Of a stretch of 64,000 bases of DNA, positions 1 through 12,350 are shown piece by piece; within the stretch, counting starts at the first letter, position 1, and every line of letters starts with the position of its first letter. The translations under genes were made by a program, and so were the position numbers. The notes below the pieces were generated by a model, which saw nothing but the letters and a program-made list of their open reading frames with translations, was not told where the DNA came from and ran no database searches. Source of the stretch: Dendrobium chrysotoxum (Eukaryota; Streptophyta; Magnoliopsida; Asparagales; Orchidaceae); NCBI GenBank assembly GCA_019925795.1, contig CM034305.1:95640433-95704432 (forward strand), written 5' to 3'.

Positions 1-376
1 TCATTGTCAACTTTTAAACCTTATTCAATTATAACATTTTTTTTAACTTCTCATATTAATTAACATTATATTTAATTTAATATAAGATAAAACAATAAAT
101 CAATAACACAACCATTTAACAAATTAATAACACACCAAATTAACATTAGATTCACTTCGCTTAAAAGTCAAATTTGGAGGTCTATCAGATTTCTTCCCAC
201 CTTTATCTTAGATGGAGAGGTAGAGAGATGGTGGTGAGGTCAGCCTAAAGTCAAATTTGGAGGTCAACCTAGCTCTTTGTAAGTGGGTAGAATTTATGAA
301 GGTATTTTCAAGATTGGTTTATGTCTCTCTTTGCAAGAAGACAAATACAAGACAAATTTATAAGGTTAGTGTAAGG
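1..376. other. Unassigned AT-rich flank
   Basis: No gene is seen. The text around 166-182 and 247-264 shares the phrase AGTCAAATTTGGAGGTC, a short direct repeat. The stretch ends where the gypsy LTR begins. Confidence 0.4.
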
Positions 377-1062
377 TGTAATATCTAAAATTTCAAATAA
401 GTGAGATAAAAATTATCATAAAAATTATATCCTATTTTTCACGTATCTTGAAAATCATCAAAATTATTTTAATAAAATTTATATTTTATTTCGATCATTT
501 TGAGATATAGAAGATATGTAAATATATAAATATATTAGTGTTTAATAATTAATTCCCTAATTAAATTAATTGACAAATAGCTTTAAATAATACTGTTCAC
601 TCAATTGATCTACAGTAGCAAACTAAATTTCTCCAAATTCTGGCAAGGAGTGTTTAATTAAATTGAATAACTAATACTTATTTATAACCTAAGCTATGTA
701 TTCATCCTTATCTCTTGTCCATCCCATGGCATATCTAGAGGTGGAATCGGGCATAAGGGGAGGGCTGGGGTGGTTGAAACCGTGAATAAGAAGGAAGCAT
801 AGAAGGAAAGAAAAAGTAGTAGAAGAAGAAGAATAGGGGAATGAGAGGAGAATAAGAGAGAAAAAAAAGGGGGGAAGAGGAGAATTCAAGATTTTTGGTA
901 AGAATCTTATTTTAGTATTGTCTTATGCATATTGAGTTTGAATTCGAGTTCATAGGATTGAATGCTTGAATGAGAATAAATCATTTCAAGAAAAATATGA
1001 TTTGAGGTTAATTTAGTTAGCTTCTAGTTGTCAATTTAGGAATTTATTTTAAATTGAAAATT

Positions 1063-1105
<43 letters not shown>

Positions 1106-2553
1106 TTATGTTGTTGTTGTTGTTGTTGTTTATGAAAGAATAAGACATCATGGGAATAGAAATCAGGAAATTTATCTTGAAGATGATCCTATAATTTTGC
1201 TACGATACTAAATCTCTAATATGTGGAGCAAATGATTTTTAGGCCTAATATTTGTTCATTTCTATAATCCCATTAAAATACTATGTGTGTGCAAATAGAT
1301 ATTTCTTCATATTAAGCATAATATGATGATATTAACAAGGCTAATGCATTAAATAAATTAATGTTATTTTTAATTGACTCAATTTATAAGAATAATGATA
1401 GGATATAATTTTGGCTTTTACTTATCATTTTTACCCTTGATGTATGTTAAATATATTAATTAATAATATGTGAATATTAATGTTAAGCAATTTTAAATAT
1501 TGATGATAATAATATTAAATTCAAAGAAATAAATTAAAGATCATATCCTATGAGATATGTTGGCAGACTATAATAACCTACGCAGAGAGAGATAAAAGTT
1601 ATAAAGAGATGAGCTTTAATAGGAAAAAGAGATTTACTGACTCTCGATAAAGTGAATATGTAAGGTTCAGTCTTAAGATCGAGGGGCCATTGATAATTGC
1701 TATGTTAGATGGTTCAAATTTTATCAAATATTTGAAAGGCTGACAGACCATATGACGAGCAATGATAAATGTGCCAAAAGCCTACATGTATATGATATTT
1801 CTAAGAAATTAATAATACTGAAAATGAAATTAAATGTGACCAGAAACTTCATAAAAGTAATTGATAAGTAGACCGCACCTTGTGAATTAACATTTGACAT
1901 GCGTTTCTTTTTCTCAGAGATACCCAAGCTCCTTGCTTAAAATTAAGTCTTTTATTTATTTAAATGTTAAAGCAATTTTTTCCTTAAAGTTTATTACTGC
2001 ACTAAGCTAGTTAAATTTATAATTAGAATCATTTTAGTTCAAAATATCAGCATACATATTGTAATTTCTTTTTTTGTATGTTTGAATCTTATATTAGAAT
2101 TATTTATTTTGCTGAGTATATAACTCAGTAGGTTTTGTTATGATCATTTTCCAAGAAGGGGAAAGGAGCATGCGGAATCATAGGCAAGTGTCCTAGTTTA
2201 TCATATATCTTAGTATTATGGATGTATGTACAGTTTGGGATATACTAAATAAAAAATATACATGATGTAAATTAATGATTTATGAAATGCTTAAGTTTCC
2301 TCTGAAATTATTAGAATCTCTATAGTATATTTTGATGATTTAAATTATGTACATTTTCGTATCAATGTTTTGCTAGATTTATTAGATGATTATGAAGTAT
2401 AAAGTAAATTTTGTGACGATCGAATTAGACTAATTTTCATTCATTTGATCCTGATTAATAAAGTCAGTATGGCTTCAGAAATAAATCTAATTAGATTCTC
2501 GCTTTTGTTATGCCTCATAGTTGATTGGACAGTATTAAAATGGGGGTGTGACA
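377..2553 (+). mobile_element. Ty3/gypsy-type 5' LTR (old)
   Basis: The segment begins TGTAATATC and ends GTGTGACA, giving the TG...CA ends expected of an LTR. Two bases later comes a primer binding site. A possible TATA region (TTATTTATAA) lies near 680. The length of about 2.2 kb is usual for plant gypsy LTRs. Many small A/T changes and a TTA/TTG microsatellite inside suggest age. No second copy of this LTR was found in the window, so the 3' end of the element is lost or far away. The left boundary is inferred from the TGT motif only; a target duplication cannot be tested. Confidence 0.6.
1063..1131. repeat. TTA/TTG trinucleotide microsatellite
   Basis: About 15 TTA units (one interrupted) run directly into about seven TTG units, inside the gypsy LTR. 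Confidence 0.9.
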
Positions 2554-2556
2554 AAT

Positions 2557-2568
2557 TGGTATCGGAGC
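2557..2568 (+). promoter_or_regulatory. Retrotransposon primer binding site (tRNA-Met type)
   Basis: TGGTATCGGAGC differs by one base from TGGTATCAGAGC, the usual plant LTR-retrotransposon site complementary to the 3' end of initiator methionine tRNA. It sits two bases after the TGACA end of the LTR, which fixes the LTR boundary and the + orientation. Confidence 0.75.
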
Positions 2569-2659
2569 AATGTTTGAATTGTAAATTGTAATTGTAGCGT
2601 GATTGGATTTAGAAATGAAGCTAGGAGTGATATTAAATTTGGATATGATTACTATGGAG

Positions 2660-3297
2660 CTATAGGTTGATGGGGGTATTTATTTCTATTGAGTTTAGGA
2701 GCTACCTATGCATAATATGATCATCCTATAATAAATTGTATTAAACAAGTAAATTTATGCATTTATAGATAAATATACCCAAAGAAATGATAAACTAGAA
2801 GCGGCCTAAATGGGGTTGAATTAAGGGCTCCAATTAGTTATGCATTATGAGATAAAATTTATTATGCTTTTGAGGTATGTACCTCAATTAGTCCTTAATG
2901 CATTTGATAAGTGTTGCTGATTCTTATGTGGACTAAGGGACACAATTAGACATCTCTTGGTTCCTTTAGGGATAAAAAAATACTCAATGCCTATAGAGAG
3001 AGCTTGGTTTATTTTCAAATTATTAAGAGGCACAAAGATTTGCACAAGATGAAGTGCATTGAAGAAAATGAGCATGTTATTCAGTTAGGAGGCTGTAGTT
3101 TGAAGAAGCCCAAGTCCATTGCCAGTAATATTATGAAATTTTGTAGCAAGTGTGGGAAGTTGCATAGCGAAGAATGCCTTGTTGACTCCAACGTATGTTA
3201 TCTATGTTTTCAACTTGGGCATCAGATGAGGATTGGCCTTAACTTTACTCAGAAGCCTATACCATATGCTAAAATATGGAGAGATCCGCCTTAGAGA
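2660..3297 (+). pseudogene. Decayed gypsy gag with zinc knuckle
   Basis: The open stretch 3004-3297 keeps the end of a gag nucleocapsid. CSKCGKLHSEEC is followed by CYLCFQLGH, which matches the paired pattern of plant Ty3/gypsy Gag: a CxxCGKxHxxxC finger, then CYxCxxxGHxxxxC. The last cysteine of the knuckle is missing (the residues after GH are QMRIGLN). The reading frame upstream is broken, and downstream only weak traces (QVYAFTQKS near 3400) recall the protease-side linker. It lies about 450 bases after the primer binding site, the normal place for gag. It is non-functional; no intact protease, reverse transcriptase or integrase follows. Confidence 0.65.
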
Positions 3298-4134
3298 AAT
3301 TTTTATGAAGGATCACTAATAAAGGTGGACAATAGAAAGTGTCCGAGTCTGTACATTAACTTGTAGTGAGGATAAGCCAAGTCAGAACGTTCAACCACAA
3401 GTCTATGCTTTTACTCAAAAGAGCCTAAAGAATCCACCGATATTGATAAACGAATCATTTCAATTTTAAGATTAAAACTGCTAGAATGTTGTTATACAAG
3501 TTTATATTAGTTTATTGTCAATAAATATTGAGTTGGAATTTCTTACTTTAGTACATTAGCTATGCATTCTACTTGGTCAATCATTTATTCTTAATGGATT
3601 TTAGTTAAAATTATTCCACTATAGTAAGGATTAAAGAGTAAATGCCCAGGTTTATATCATGCTGTTTAGTTTTAGGCCAAAATTTGTGACAATAAATAAC
3701 GTGAATAATTGTATTTTTTTACTATATTTTATTCTAGGTAATAAATAAAAAGGAGGTGTCATTTTTTATTTCTAAATTATAATGATGATATTATTTTCTC
3801 TAAATCAAATACATCAATTAATATTAGTCAATCAAAAATTATTGCAAGATTTTATGATTATGTCCGCTCTTGAAAGTGTAAATGATGTTGAAATGAATGA
3901 TATGTGCATTTTGCCAACTTAAATGTTTTTCTTATGCAATATTAATTTATAGAAAAATATGGAATGACATGGAGAATGCAAATAAAAAGAATTATGAAAA
4001 TGCTTTTACTGTACTATTTCAGGATGTTAATATACCTGTGCATAGAATGATTGATATTATAGGTTTGCAATAGTATATTGATACTAACGTACATAAAATA
4101 GTAAAATTCAATGGTTTTCTTGTGATGGTTATAT
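3298..4134 (+). other. Degraded gypsy interior, no intact gene
   Basis: AT-rich sequence with stops in all frames. Weak echoes of gag-protease linker text occur to about 3700; beyond that nothing is recognisable up to the hAT insertion. Confidence 0.35.
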
Positions 4135-5026
4135 CAAGGTTTAAAATTGCGCAATTGGTCATTGATATGTTTTCCGTTCGTGATGTGAAGCCTCAAAATC
4201 CAATTATTGTGTAAAGTGAAAATAAAAGTTCAAAAAGATTTGCCCAAATAATATGTTAAAAAATGAGTAATTAACTTTTTATTGAACTATGAAGTAACAA
4301 ATTGACATACATATGAAAAAAATTACATATGACGTAAAATGGTAAGTGATAAATTGCGTGGAATAGAATTGAAATTCAAGAACAAAATAACATAAAATAT
4401 AAGCATTGCATAAAAGTAACATATAACATTAAGTTCAACTTCAAATTTCTTCTTTCTCACTTCCCTGCTCATGCATAATTAATTCTTAAAGAAAGCTAAG
4501 ATAGTTGTCTGCAACTCAGAAATCATCTGCACGATCATTAGTGAGGGGTTTTTATTGGAGTCATCATCAAAACAAATTGGTCTCTCTCCCGCTTCATCTT
4601 GTGGAGTCCAATACCTCCCAATCTGCTTTTTTTTTTCATTTATTTTAGTTATCTTTGTCTTTCACAAATATTTGTCATCAATATAAAGATGAGAGTAATA
4701 CTCCGATAGTGGCAGCTACGATGAAGGCGGTGGGCTGGAGGTCGAGACAGTCAAGAGAAAGTTGTTGTGGCTCGGGGTGCATTAAAGCATGATTTATTCG
4801 AGGCTTTAGTTTAGAATTTAGGTAAGTTTTAATTAAAAATATACAAGGTGAGGCGCACCGCCTCACGCTAGCGAGACGAGGTGCTTATCAAGGAGGTTCT
4901 CAGCCAAGTTGAGGTGCAAGCCTCATAAACAAGGATCGAGGTGTATGCCTCGAGATGCTTCTTCTCCTAGAATTGAGCTGAGGCGGGCCTTAAGGCGAGC
5001 CTCATATTGCGCAATTTTAAACAATG
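4135..5026 (-). mobile_element. Non-autonomous hAT-like element, copy 1
   Basis: The 892-bp element has terminal inverted repeats CAAGGTTTAAAATTGCGCAAT (left) and the complement of CATTGTTTAAAATTGCGCAAT (right). The flanks GGTTATAT (4127-4134) and AGTTATCT (5027-5034) agree at 6 of 8 positions, an imperfect 8-bp target duplication as expected for hAT elements. The interior matches the element at 50329-51327 in reverse order, including the AAGTTGTTGTGGCT region and the repeated GAGGC/GCCTC words near the right end. There is no transposase reading frame. Confidence 0.75.
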
Positions 5027-5034
5027 AGTTATCT

Positions 5035-5930
5035 TTTGCAAAAATGAAACAGACAAGATATGATATGATATAGTTTCTTGCTTATTCATGTTATTATTGG
5101 GCCAATCAATGCTTCTTTTATATTATCATCTTTGAATGGAAAAAATTGCTAAAAGATTTTATGCTGATTTAACCACTTTGACAAGTATACATGTTGTTAT
5201 CTAAATTTCCTTTACTGTAGCATAGAGAGATGATTTACCCACTAAGTTGTTTTATAACTCATCACTATATTTAATTGATATGCATAGGACACGATCTTGA
5301 GAATTGGATGAGTGGGAAAAGAGAGTTCTCTTATCGTAGACGTGGCTACTAGTGAGCGGTACTTATGTTATCTAGATAATTAGTAAGCAATAGTAGAGTT
5401 ATTGTACTTTTGGTTAAAGTGAACTTTATGTAGCAGTAGCTCTTTAGGATGACGAAATTAGAAGAATATTTATAAAAATTTTGTTTTGATATATTTCTTC
5501 TATGTAATTATTATCTGACCACTTTGGTTTTCCAAGCCTTGGGCTAGGTCGAGGAATTTTGGGTCATATTTGAGGAGTTATTGACTAAATTGAACAGATT
5601 AGATAATTGAGACTAAAATGGCTCCATGCAAATAGTCCAACTGTCTATTTTGATCTTTTTTTTTCTTTTTTTGTCTTTTAGTCCAACTTTTAATCTATCT
5701 TTGCATCTGAGCATTTTGTGTCCTATTAAAGGGGTTTGAGGGGTGCCTGTGATGTATGTTTTTGAGTGCTTGGTCATTTTATTTGCATACTTCTCTTTTA
5801 GAGAACCTGCCCATCCTTTTGGTAACTAGTATATGTTGGGAGAATTTTGTGTTCCTCTTAACGGATTGCATACTTTATGGTTGAGTACGGCATAAGAATG
5901 ATGATATATTACCCCGAAGGGTAAAAATAT
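5035..5930. other. Unassigned sequence
   Basis: No reading frame or repeat family recognised. It belongs to the large upstream intron of the Furry-type gene if that gene extends to the left. Confidence 0.3.
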
Positions 5931-5970
5931 CGTTTCCTCATGGACTCAATGCCAAAATTTGCAATTTAAC

Positions 5971-6100
5971 AGAGATTCCCCCGTTCAATTTTTGGTTGAA
6001 CGGGGTTTATTTATTCTGGGGTACAGATGTCCCATAGGGGCAAACCCCTATGGTTAATTACATCTCAAGTTTTGCTACTTGAGAAAACTTTTGATTAAAT
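5971..6100 (+). repeat. Three consecutive perfect hairpins, related to family X
   Basis: Hairpin 1 has arms CCCCGTTCAA (5979-5988) and TTGAACGGGG (5996-6005) around TTTTTGG. Hairpin 2 has arms CCATAGGGG (6032-6040) and CCCCTATGG (6045-6053). Hairpin 3 has arms TCTCAAG (6063-6069) and CTTGAGA (6078-6084). The linking text (CAGAGATT before hairpin 1, TTAATTAC between 2 and 3, AACTTTTGATTAA after 3) matches the text around three hairpins in family X copies, where the arms have other sequences. Confidence 0.7.
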
Positions 6101-7730
6101 TAGTGGTTTTCTTTTATTTTTGAGAGTCATTTAAATTTTAATTAAAGTTTGATTTTGATTTTGAAAATCCATGAAAGTCCTGTTTGAAGGATTTTTGGTC
6201 CTAAAGAATTTCAAGGAATAGAGGATCGATTTGAAATCGGATTTTTAGAATGAGAGCCAAGGGGAATGAAGTAGGAGCACTTGATTCTGAGGGAAACTTA
6301 GAGGTGCTCAAACTACCCTATGTTGGGCTTTATGTTTTAGAAATCTGATTTTAGTTTAAGTTGATATTTTGCATTAGAAGGTTGGGGCTTACATTCCAAC
6401 AACACTTGTTGCAGGAATTGCCCGAGAGTTGAGGGCTTACATAGTGATTGAAATCAACCAATGCCTCAGACCCTAAAGCTAAGGTGAGGCCTACTAAGAG
6501 GTAGGACCTCGAACCTAAATCTAACGGATGCAAGAGGACTTACAAATTGTACCTCACAAGAGGCACAATCAGCCCGACCCCTGGATTTCTTATCCTGCTG
6601 GAAAGGACTACCAGCTAGACTCCTCATAATCGCTTTTAAAACCATGCTTTCTGGTCTCAATGCATATAAGAGTGGTAGGTAATTGCTGTTTAGGAAATAG
6701 GGCTTACAACTTGGCTTTGAGGCCAAGATGCCTAAGTATGCAAGGTATGCAGAATGCTGACTCGAATGCAGATTTTTTTATTATCTAATCCTTAAGTGAG
6801 GGCTTCTACATGTGACTCTTTTTTTTGGCTATGCATGATCATTTTGATTTTGAAAACTTGGCTCTTTGAAAGAGAGCCATGCAATTTTCTTTTTGTTAGA
6901 AAATCGTGGAGCCTAAATTCATTTTTAGGTTGTTTATATTTTAATGGGTAGAAAACTTATTTTGTCCTAAGAGCCTACCGCATCATAGTCCAGGCCACAC
7001 CCACACAAACAAGTGAATAAACCTAGAAAAAAGACATGCTTTTCTAGTGCGCACGGTAAACAAGCAAACATATGCACATATATATAAGCCAATTGCAGGA
7101 AAAGAAAATAATGTCCCAATTATTACACAGTTTTTGCAGCTGAGTTGCCTGCCATTATATAACCCAGTTAATTTTTACAGACTCTACTTGTGGGGTCTTC
7201 AAGCTTTGTCTTCCAGGTAGAGCTTTGGGCATCACTTCCAAGAATCACATCCTACTCGATCCACCTCTCCTTTGATTCAAACCCCCACAAGTTTTACATA
7301 CTAATCTAATCAAATACATTTTGAAAAGAAAAAAGACTCAAACCTGCAAAACAGAGTGAGTAGGCAGTTTATATAATAACATCACACTCAGAATTTGCCT
7401 AGCACTTAGAGTGCCAAGCATCTGTTTCTACCCTATTGACCACATCTTTTGGGGGGGGGTTTAAGCGGTACCTGTCATGCAAGCAATTTATTATTTATGA
7501 TTTAAGAGCCCCCCCTTTTTTTTAGACATGGCCACCTGCACAAAAACATATATATACATTTCTATGCTAACCACTTAAGGGCAAGTGCCCACACGCAGAT
7601 AATCCAGAAGGCATTCACACCACAACATCAACCACATGCGCACACAAAGAAAATCCTAATCCTAGTATGCCTAAGGGGCTGTGCACCTAAGTGTGTGAGG
7701 GGCTCGTGTGGTATATCACATTAGGGGTAT
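6101..7730. other. Left part of the hairpin-rich repeat
   Basis: No gene. Scattered short inverted repeats occur (for example GGCTCTTT / AAAGAGAGCC near 6860). Pure runs of G and C occur at 7450-7460 and 7509-7515. The open frames here have no recognisable protein features. Confidence 0.35.
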
Positions 7731-7734
7731 TCCA

Positions 7735-10700
7735 CTTAGAGTTTGGATCTAAGGGAAGGGTGTCCAACACTAATTTTGGGCTAGTGTTAGAAGAATTCTC
7801 CTTAGCTTTTGGAGCTAGGGAGAATAGATTGATGTTTTATTTAGCTTTGAGGCTAAATAAGAGGTGAAGGTGTCCAACACATAGCTTTTGAGCTAAGTGT
7901 TTGAGGATCCTCCTTAGCTTTTGGAGCCAAGAAGGGGATGTAGGAATCCAACATCTAACTTTTAGGCTAAGTGTTAGAGAACTCCTTTAGCTTTTGGAGC
8001 CAAAGAGAGGGGAAATCTCCTATACCTTGGAAGTTGGAGGAGAGTAGAGAGAGAATCTATAACTTTTTGGGCTAAGATAGGAAATCTTCTAAAGCTTTTG
8101 GAGCCTGTAGAAGTAAAGGAAGATGGGTCACCTGTTTATTTTGGCTCAACAGATATATAAGATTTGCAACTTTGAGGTTACAAATCTATGGTATTTCCCC
8201 TTGAGTCTTTATATTCAAGAAGAGGGACTTCGTTTGCTTGATTTAGGTTAAGCAAACGATGTGATAAATCATTGAGTTTTTGGTTTTCAATGATAAAGAT
8301 AGGTTTGCTAAGTTTAGGTAAGCAAACACAGAAGAAGACATGTATGTTTGGTCACAAGTCATGTTTTCTTTGAACTTTTAGGTGTCCAAAGGAAGCTATT
8401 CATTCTCCTAACTTGGGTTAGGAGGATAAAGGAGAAAAGAGGTAAATATTCCTACATTGGGCATAGGAATATTAATCAACTTATACCCAACAAGAGAGTT
8501 TGTTGGATGCAAATTCTCAGGGAAGAAAGATTTCCTCTCGACCTTGGAGTTGAGGAAAATGGAACAAAACTCATAGCTTTGAGGCTAAAGAGTTAGAGAA
8601 TTTTTTAGGACTTTTGGTGTCTTAGAAAGGATAAATGACCCATAATTTTGGAACTACAAGTCAATAAACATTCATTGCTCATTCACCTAACTTGGGTTGG
8701 GTGAAAGGCATACTTTCTATAACTTTTTGGGTTATAGAAAGGAGAGAAGAAGTGTGTAATTTTAGGTTGCAAACTTATGAATGCTCTTTGAACATTTGGT
8801 GTTCAAAGAAAAAAATATACACTCTCCCAATTTGGGATTAGGAGAGTGGAAGAAGATTTGAATGTTCTCCTATAATTTTGGCTTATAGGAGATGATGAAG
8901 GAAATGCAACTTAAAGGTTGCAACTCAGAAAAATCCCTTGAACGTTTGGTGTTCAAAGAGAGGAAGTTCATTTCTCCAATTTGGGTTGGAGGGATGGAAG
9001 AGAAGAACATGCAACTTAGGAGTTGCAAATTCTTGAAAGTTCTTTGAACATTTGATATTCCAAGAAGGATGCACACCCTCCTAGTTTAGGTTAGAAGAAT
9101 GAGAAGAACTTCATACAAACATTGAGTTGTGGAAAGAGATAAAGGAATGTACAACTTATGAGTTACATATAGGAGGATAAATCATTGAACAATGTGTTCA
9201 ATGATACATGATCATTTACCAAATTTGGGCTAGGTAAATGGGAAGAAGAGAGGTGCAACTTGGGGGTTGCAAGCTCATGAACATCCTTTGAACATTTGGT
9301 GTTCAAAGAGGGATGTACATTCTCTAATTTTGAGCCTTAGGAGAATGAGATTGTTTCCTTCAACTTTTGAGTTGTATAAAAGAAGAGATTTCTCTACAAT
9401 TTTGATTTATAGAGAAGAAAAAGGGATAAAATGCAACTTGCGAGATACAAATTTATGGATGTTCCCTTGAGTATTGGATATTCAAAGGAAGAAGGTAATC
9501 TACCCAACTTGTGTTGGGTAAATATGAGAAGGTGGTATGTAGATTTGGACTACAAGCCATCTTGGATTCTCTTTGAACTTTCAAGTGTTCAATGAGAGGA
9601 ACCCACTCTTCCGTATTGGGTTGGAAGGGTGAAAAGAAGATAGGACTTTTGTATCCTATGCTTGAGATGAAATTACTTGTTGATTTTGGCTCAACAAGTG
9701 AATTGATTTGGGTATGTTTGATTCACTTAATATGGGTCAAGTGAATGTAGGAATTTCCCACAACCATTGAGTTGTAAGAAGAGGGAGGCAACAAGCAAAC
9801 TTTGGATTGCAAGTTGGAAGAAGTTCCTTGAATATTTGGTGTTCAATGGGAGCATTCATTTGACTAATTTGTGGTTAAGCAAATGAGATGAAAGAACTCA
9901 AGGTTCAATCTTAAGTTCAATTGTTTTACAACATGATGTATTTAGGATTTTGAGGAAATCCATAATACAAAACATGATGAGAATTAAATGTTCTCCTACA
10001 ATTTTCTTGAGTTGTAGAGAAAGAAAGAAAGAGCAATTTGGAAGTTGCAAATTCAAGGTGTTCTTTTGAACATTTGACGTTCAAAAGAAGAGGTTAACTC
10101 TCCTAATTTAAGTAAGAAGAGTGAAAGGGGAAATGATGGTTGTTTGTTGATTTTATGTTTCCAACAAACAAGGGATAGGAGAACTTGGGATTTGATTCCA
10201 AGTTCAAGGTCTCTTGGCATGCATTTTGGATTTTAGGGAGATCCAAGTCAATATGCACAAGGAAGAATAAATGATTGTTCATTGATTTTTGTCTCAACAA
10301 ACTAGAAATTAGTAACTTAGAATTTATTTCTAAGTTCAAGGACTCATGTGACATGGCACTTAGAACCTTCAGGAGGTTCCACTTGCAATGCATGAGGGAG
10401 GAATGAAACGATTGCTTGTTGATTTTTTTTTGTTTCAACAAACATGATTGGATGACTTAGAATTTGTTTCTAAGATCCAACTACCATGTAATGATATTGG
10501 TTGGAGCCTTTGGAGGCTACAAGTTATCATATATGAGAGGGAGAGGGACACACTAGAAAGCTTCTAATGTATGCTAGGATTCATACAATCTAACACTTAG
10601 AGTTTTGAGAAAACTCCAAGCATCATGCATGAAAGAAAAGTGTATGTTTGTTGATTTTGTCTCAACAAGAGAGGTGGATAGCTTAGAGTTTGGTTCCAAG

Positions 10701-10995
10701 CTCCAAAGATTCACATATAAGGCATTTAAAGCCTTGTGGAGGCTTCAAATATTATATATGAGGGAAATATTTGTTGGTTTCTCATGTTCCAACAAAAGAG
10801 ACGAGTGACTTAGAGTTTTGGTCTAAGATCCACGATTTATGTATAGAACACTTGAAGCCTTGGTAGGGCTCCAAATATCATACATGGGAGGGAGACACAT
10901 TTTGAAAAGAGCCTCCTAGATTGATTTGAGTGTTTTGGACTCATTCGGGGAAGGGACGAATTGATCTCCTAAAGTTTTGGGAGAATTCCTAAATC
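7735..10995. repeat. Array of many short stem-loops with varied stems and similar loops
   Basis: Over about 3.2 kb, short inverted repeats follow one another roughly every 30-60 bases. Stems differ but the centre is often TTTGG or TTTTGG. Perfect examples: CTTTCTATAAC / GTTATAGAAAG (8713-8741), TCTTTGAACA / TGTTCAAAGA (8785-8809), TCTCCTATAA / TTATAGGAGA (8866-8892), AATATTCCTA / TAGGAATATT (8445-8473), CTCCTAAC / GTTAGGAG (8405-8424), CGTTTGCTT / AAGCAAACG (8231-8258), TTATTTAGC / GCTAAATAA (7837-7860). Near-perfect: TTCTCCTTAGCT / AGCTAGGGAGAA (7796-7824). After about 10.1 kb the loops become longer (TGTTTGTTG / CAACAAACA type). No fixed repeat unit is present and no protein is encoded. Function unknown. 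Confidence 0.8.
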
Positions 10996-11990
10996 AATTT
11001 TGTCATGATTAGGAGGTTTGGGAGTGGACACACGCTTTGATTTGACTACAAACAAAGGGGTCTTACATGTCTAGTGTGCTTGTCGTTTTATGTGGCCACT
11101 TCGATTGGAAAGTTGCATAAGTGAACTTACATAATTCCAAAGAGAAATAAAAGAATTGGGTATGACACATGGAGCTTTGAAGGTCCATCGTATACCCCTA
11201 AAATTAGCTTTACAAGCGTTTGGAATTAAATGAGCACATCTATGAACTTTACAATCTCAAAATCTATGTTTGATAAAGATTTGAATCATGGACTTGATTG
11301 ATCATATGCATTATGGGATTCGCAACGTATGTCTTTGAAACATAAAAGAAATCTCATAATGCATTGATGTCATATGTGTGGCTTTCAATCAATCAAATAT
11401 ATTAAATGTTTACCAAAACCATAGAGGCTATCACTCTCAAACACACAAATTCTCCTAAATCCCATCAATTTCATCATGATGTTTCAATTTAGAAATTTCA
11501 TAAACATGCCAAAATAAATTCTAGATGGAGTGATGCATGGCTCATCAACCTTTAAAGGTTTAGAGAACACCATGAATCATAAATATCTAAAACTATATTG
11601 GACATATTTATGAAATTTATAAATTTGGAGGATTGAGAGACTTGTAAAAGGCCCATAACTTTTTCTAGGTTAATTTTGACATAACCTAAATCCTAAACAA
11701 GCGTGTGATCCATTTGTTTAAAGGCATAATCATCAAATTTGAGTGTGACGATAACGAAACCTAGGTTTGTCATAGGAGACGATTTGGACAACAATATGAA
11801 TGCTTTTCATGCATTGGAAGATTGCCGAACACCAATCCGACAATCCTACGCGCATCGCCATTCCCTACAGGCTCTCACATGAGAGCAATCCATGAAAAAT
11901 CATAAGGTTCTCACAGATTTACGGAGTGGACAGCAAACATGGGTTTTGGGAAGCATAAATTGAAGTTCCTAAAGGACCTAAGGCTTAGGG
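10996..11990. other. Right shoulder of the hairpin-rich region
   Basis: No gene. A longer inverted repeat has arms around 11308-11322 and 11351-11364 that share ATGCATTATG and CATAATGCAT. Otherwise unassigned. Confidence 0.35.
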
Positions 11991-12039
11991 AGCGTCAACC
12001 ACACGATCATTGACTTTGAGTGGCCAAGAATTTACCTCA

Positions 12040-12350
12040 CCCGGGCTGTCCAAGCGCTCCAATCCAAGCTCCAAGTGCTCCCAAGCTCCAATCCGAGTTT
12101 CAATGCAAGTTCCAAGTGCTCCCAAGCTCCAATCCAAGCTCCGGATCGCTGTCCAAGCTCCTTTGATGACTCCAAACTGCTGTCCAATACGTTTTGGAGG
12201 GAGAAAGCTGCTGTCCAAGCCGTCTTGAAGGTTCCAACTGCTGTCCAAGGCTCCCCGGACGTCGCCGCTGCTGTCCAAGTTGTCTCGAAGGTTCCAAATT
12301 GCTGTTTGGAAACTTTTGGAGCCTTCTCTTGCTGTTTGGAAGCTTCCAAC
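12040..12350. repeat. Degenerate GC-rich minisatellites
   Basis: First the words CCAAGCTCC and AAGTGCTCCCAAGCTCCAAT recur (12050-12160). Then GCTGCTGTCCAAG and CTTGAAGGTTCCAA alternate (12170-12350). The periodicity opens several overlapping frames on both strands, with Gln/Ser/Trp-rich translations; these are by-products of the repeat. Confidence 0.65.

Noticed and set aside
7735..10995. CRISPR-like array
   Set aside because: No constant repeat, variable spacing, plant nuclear context and no cas genes. Only the stem-loop form is regular.
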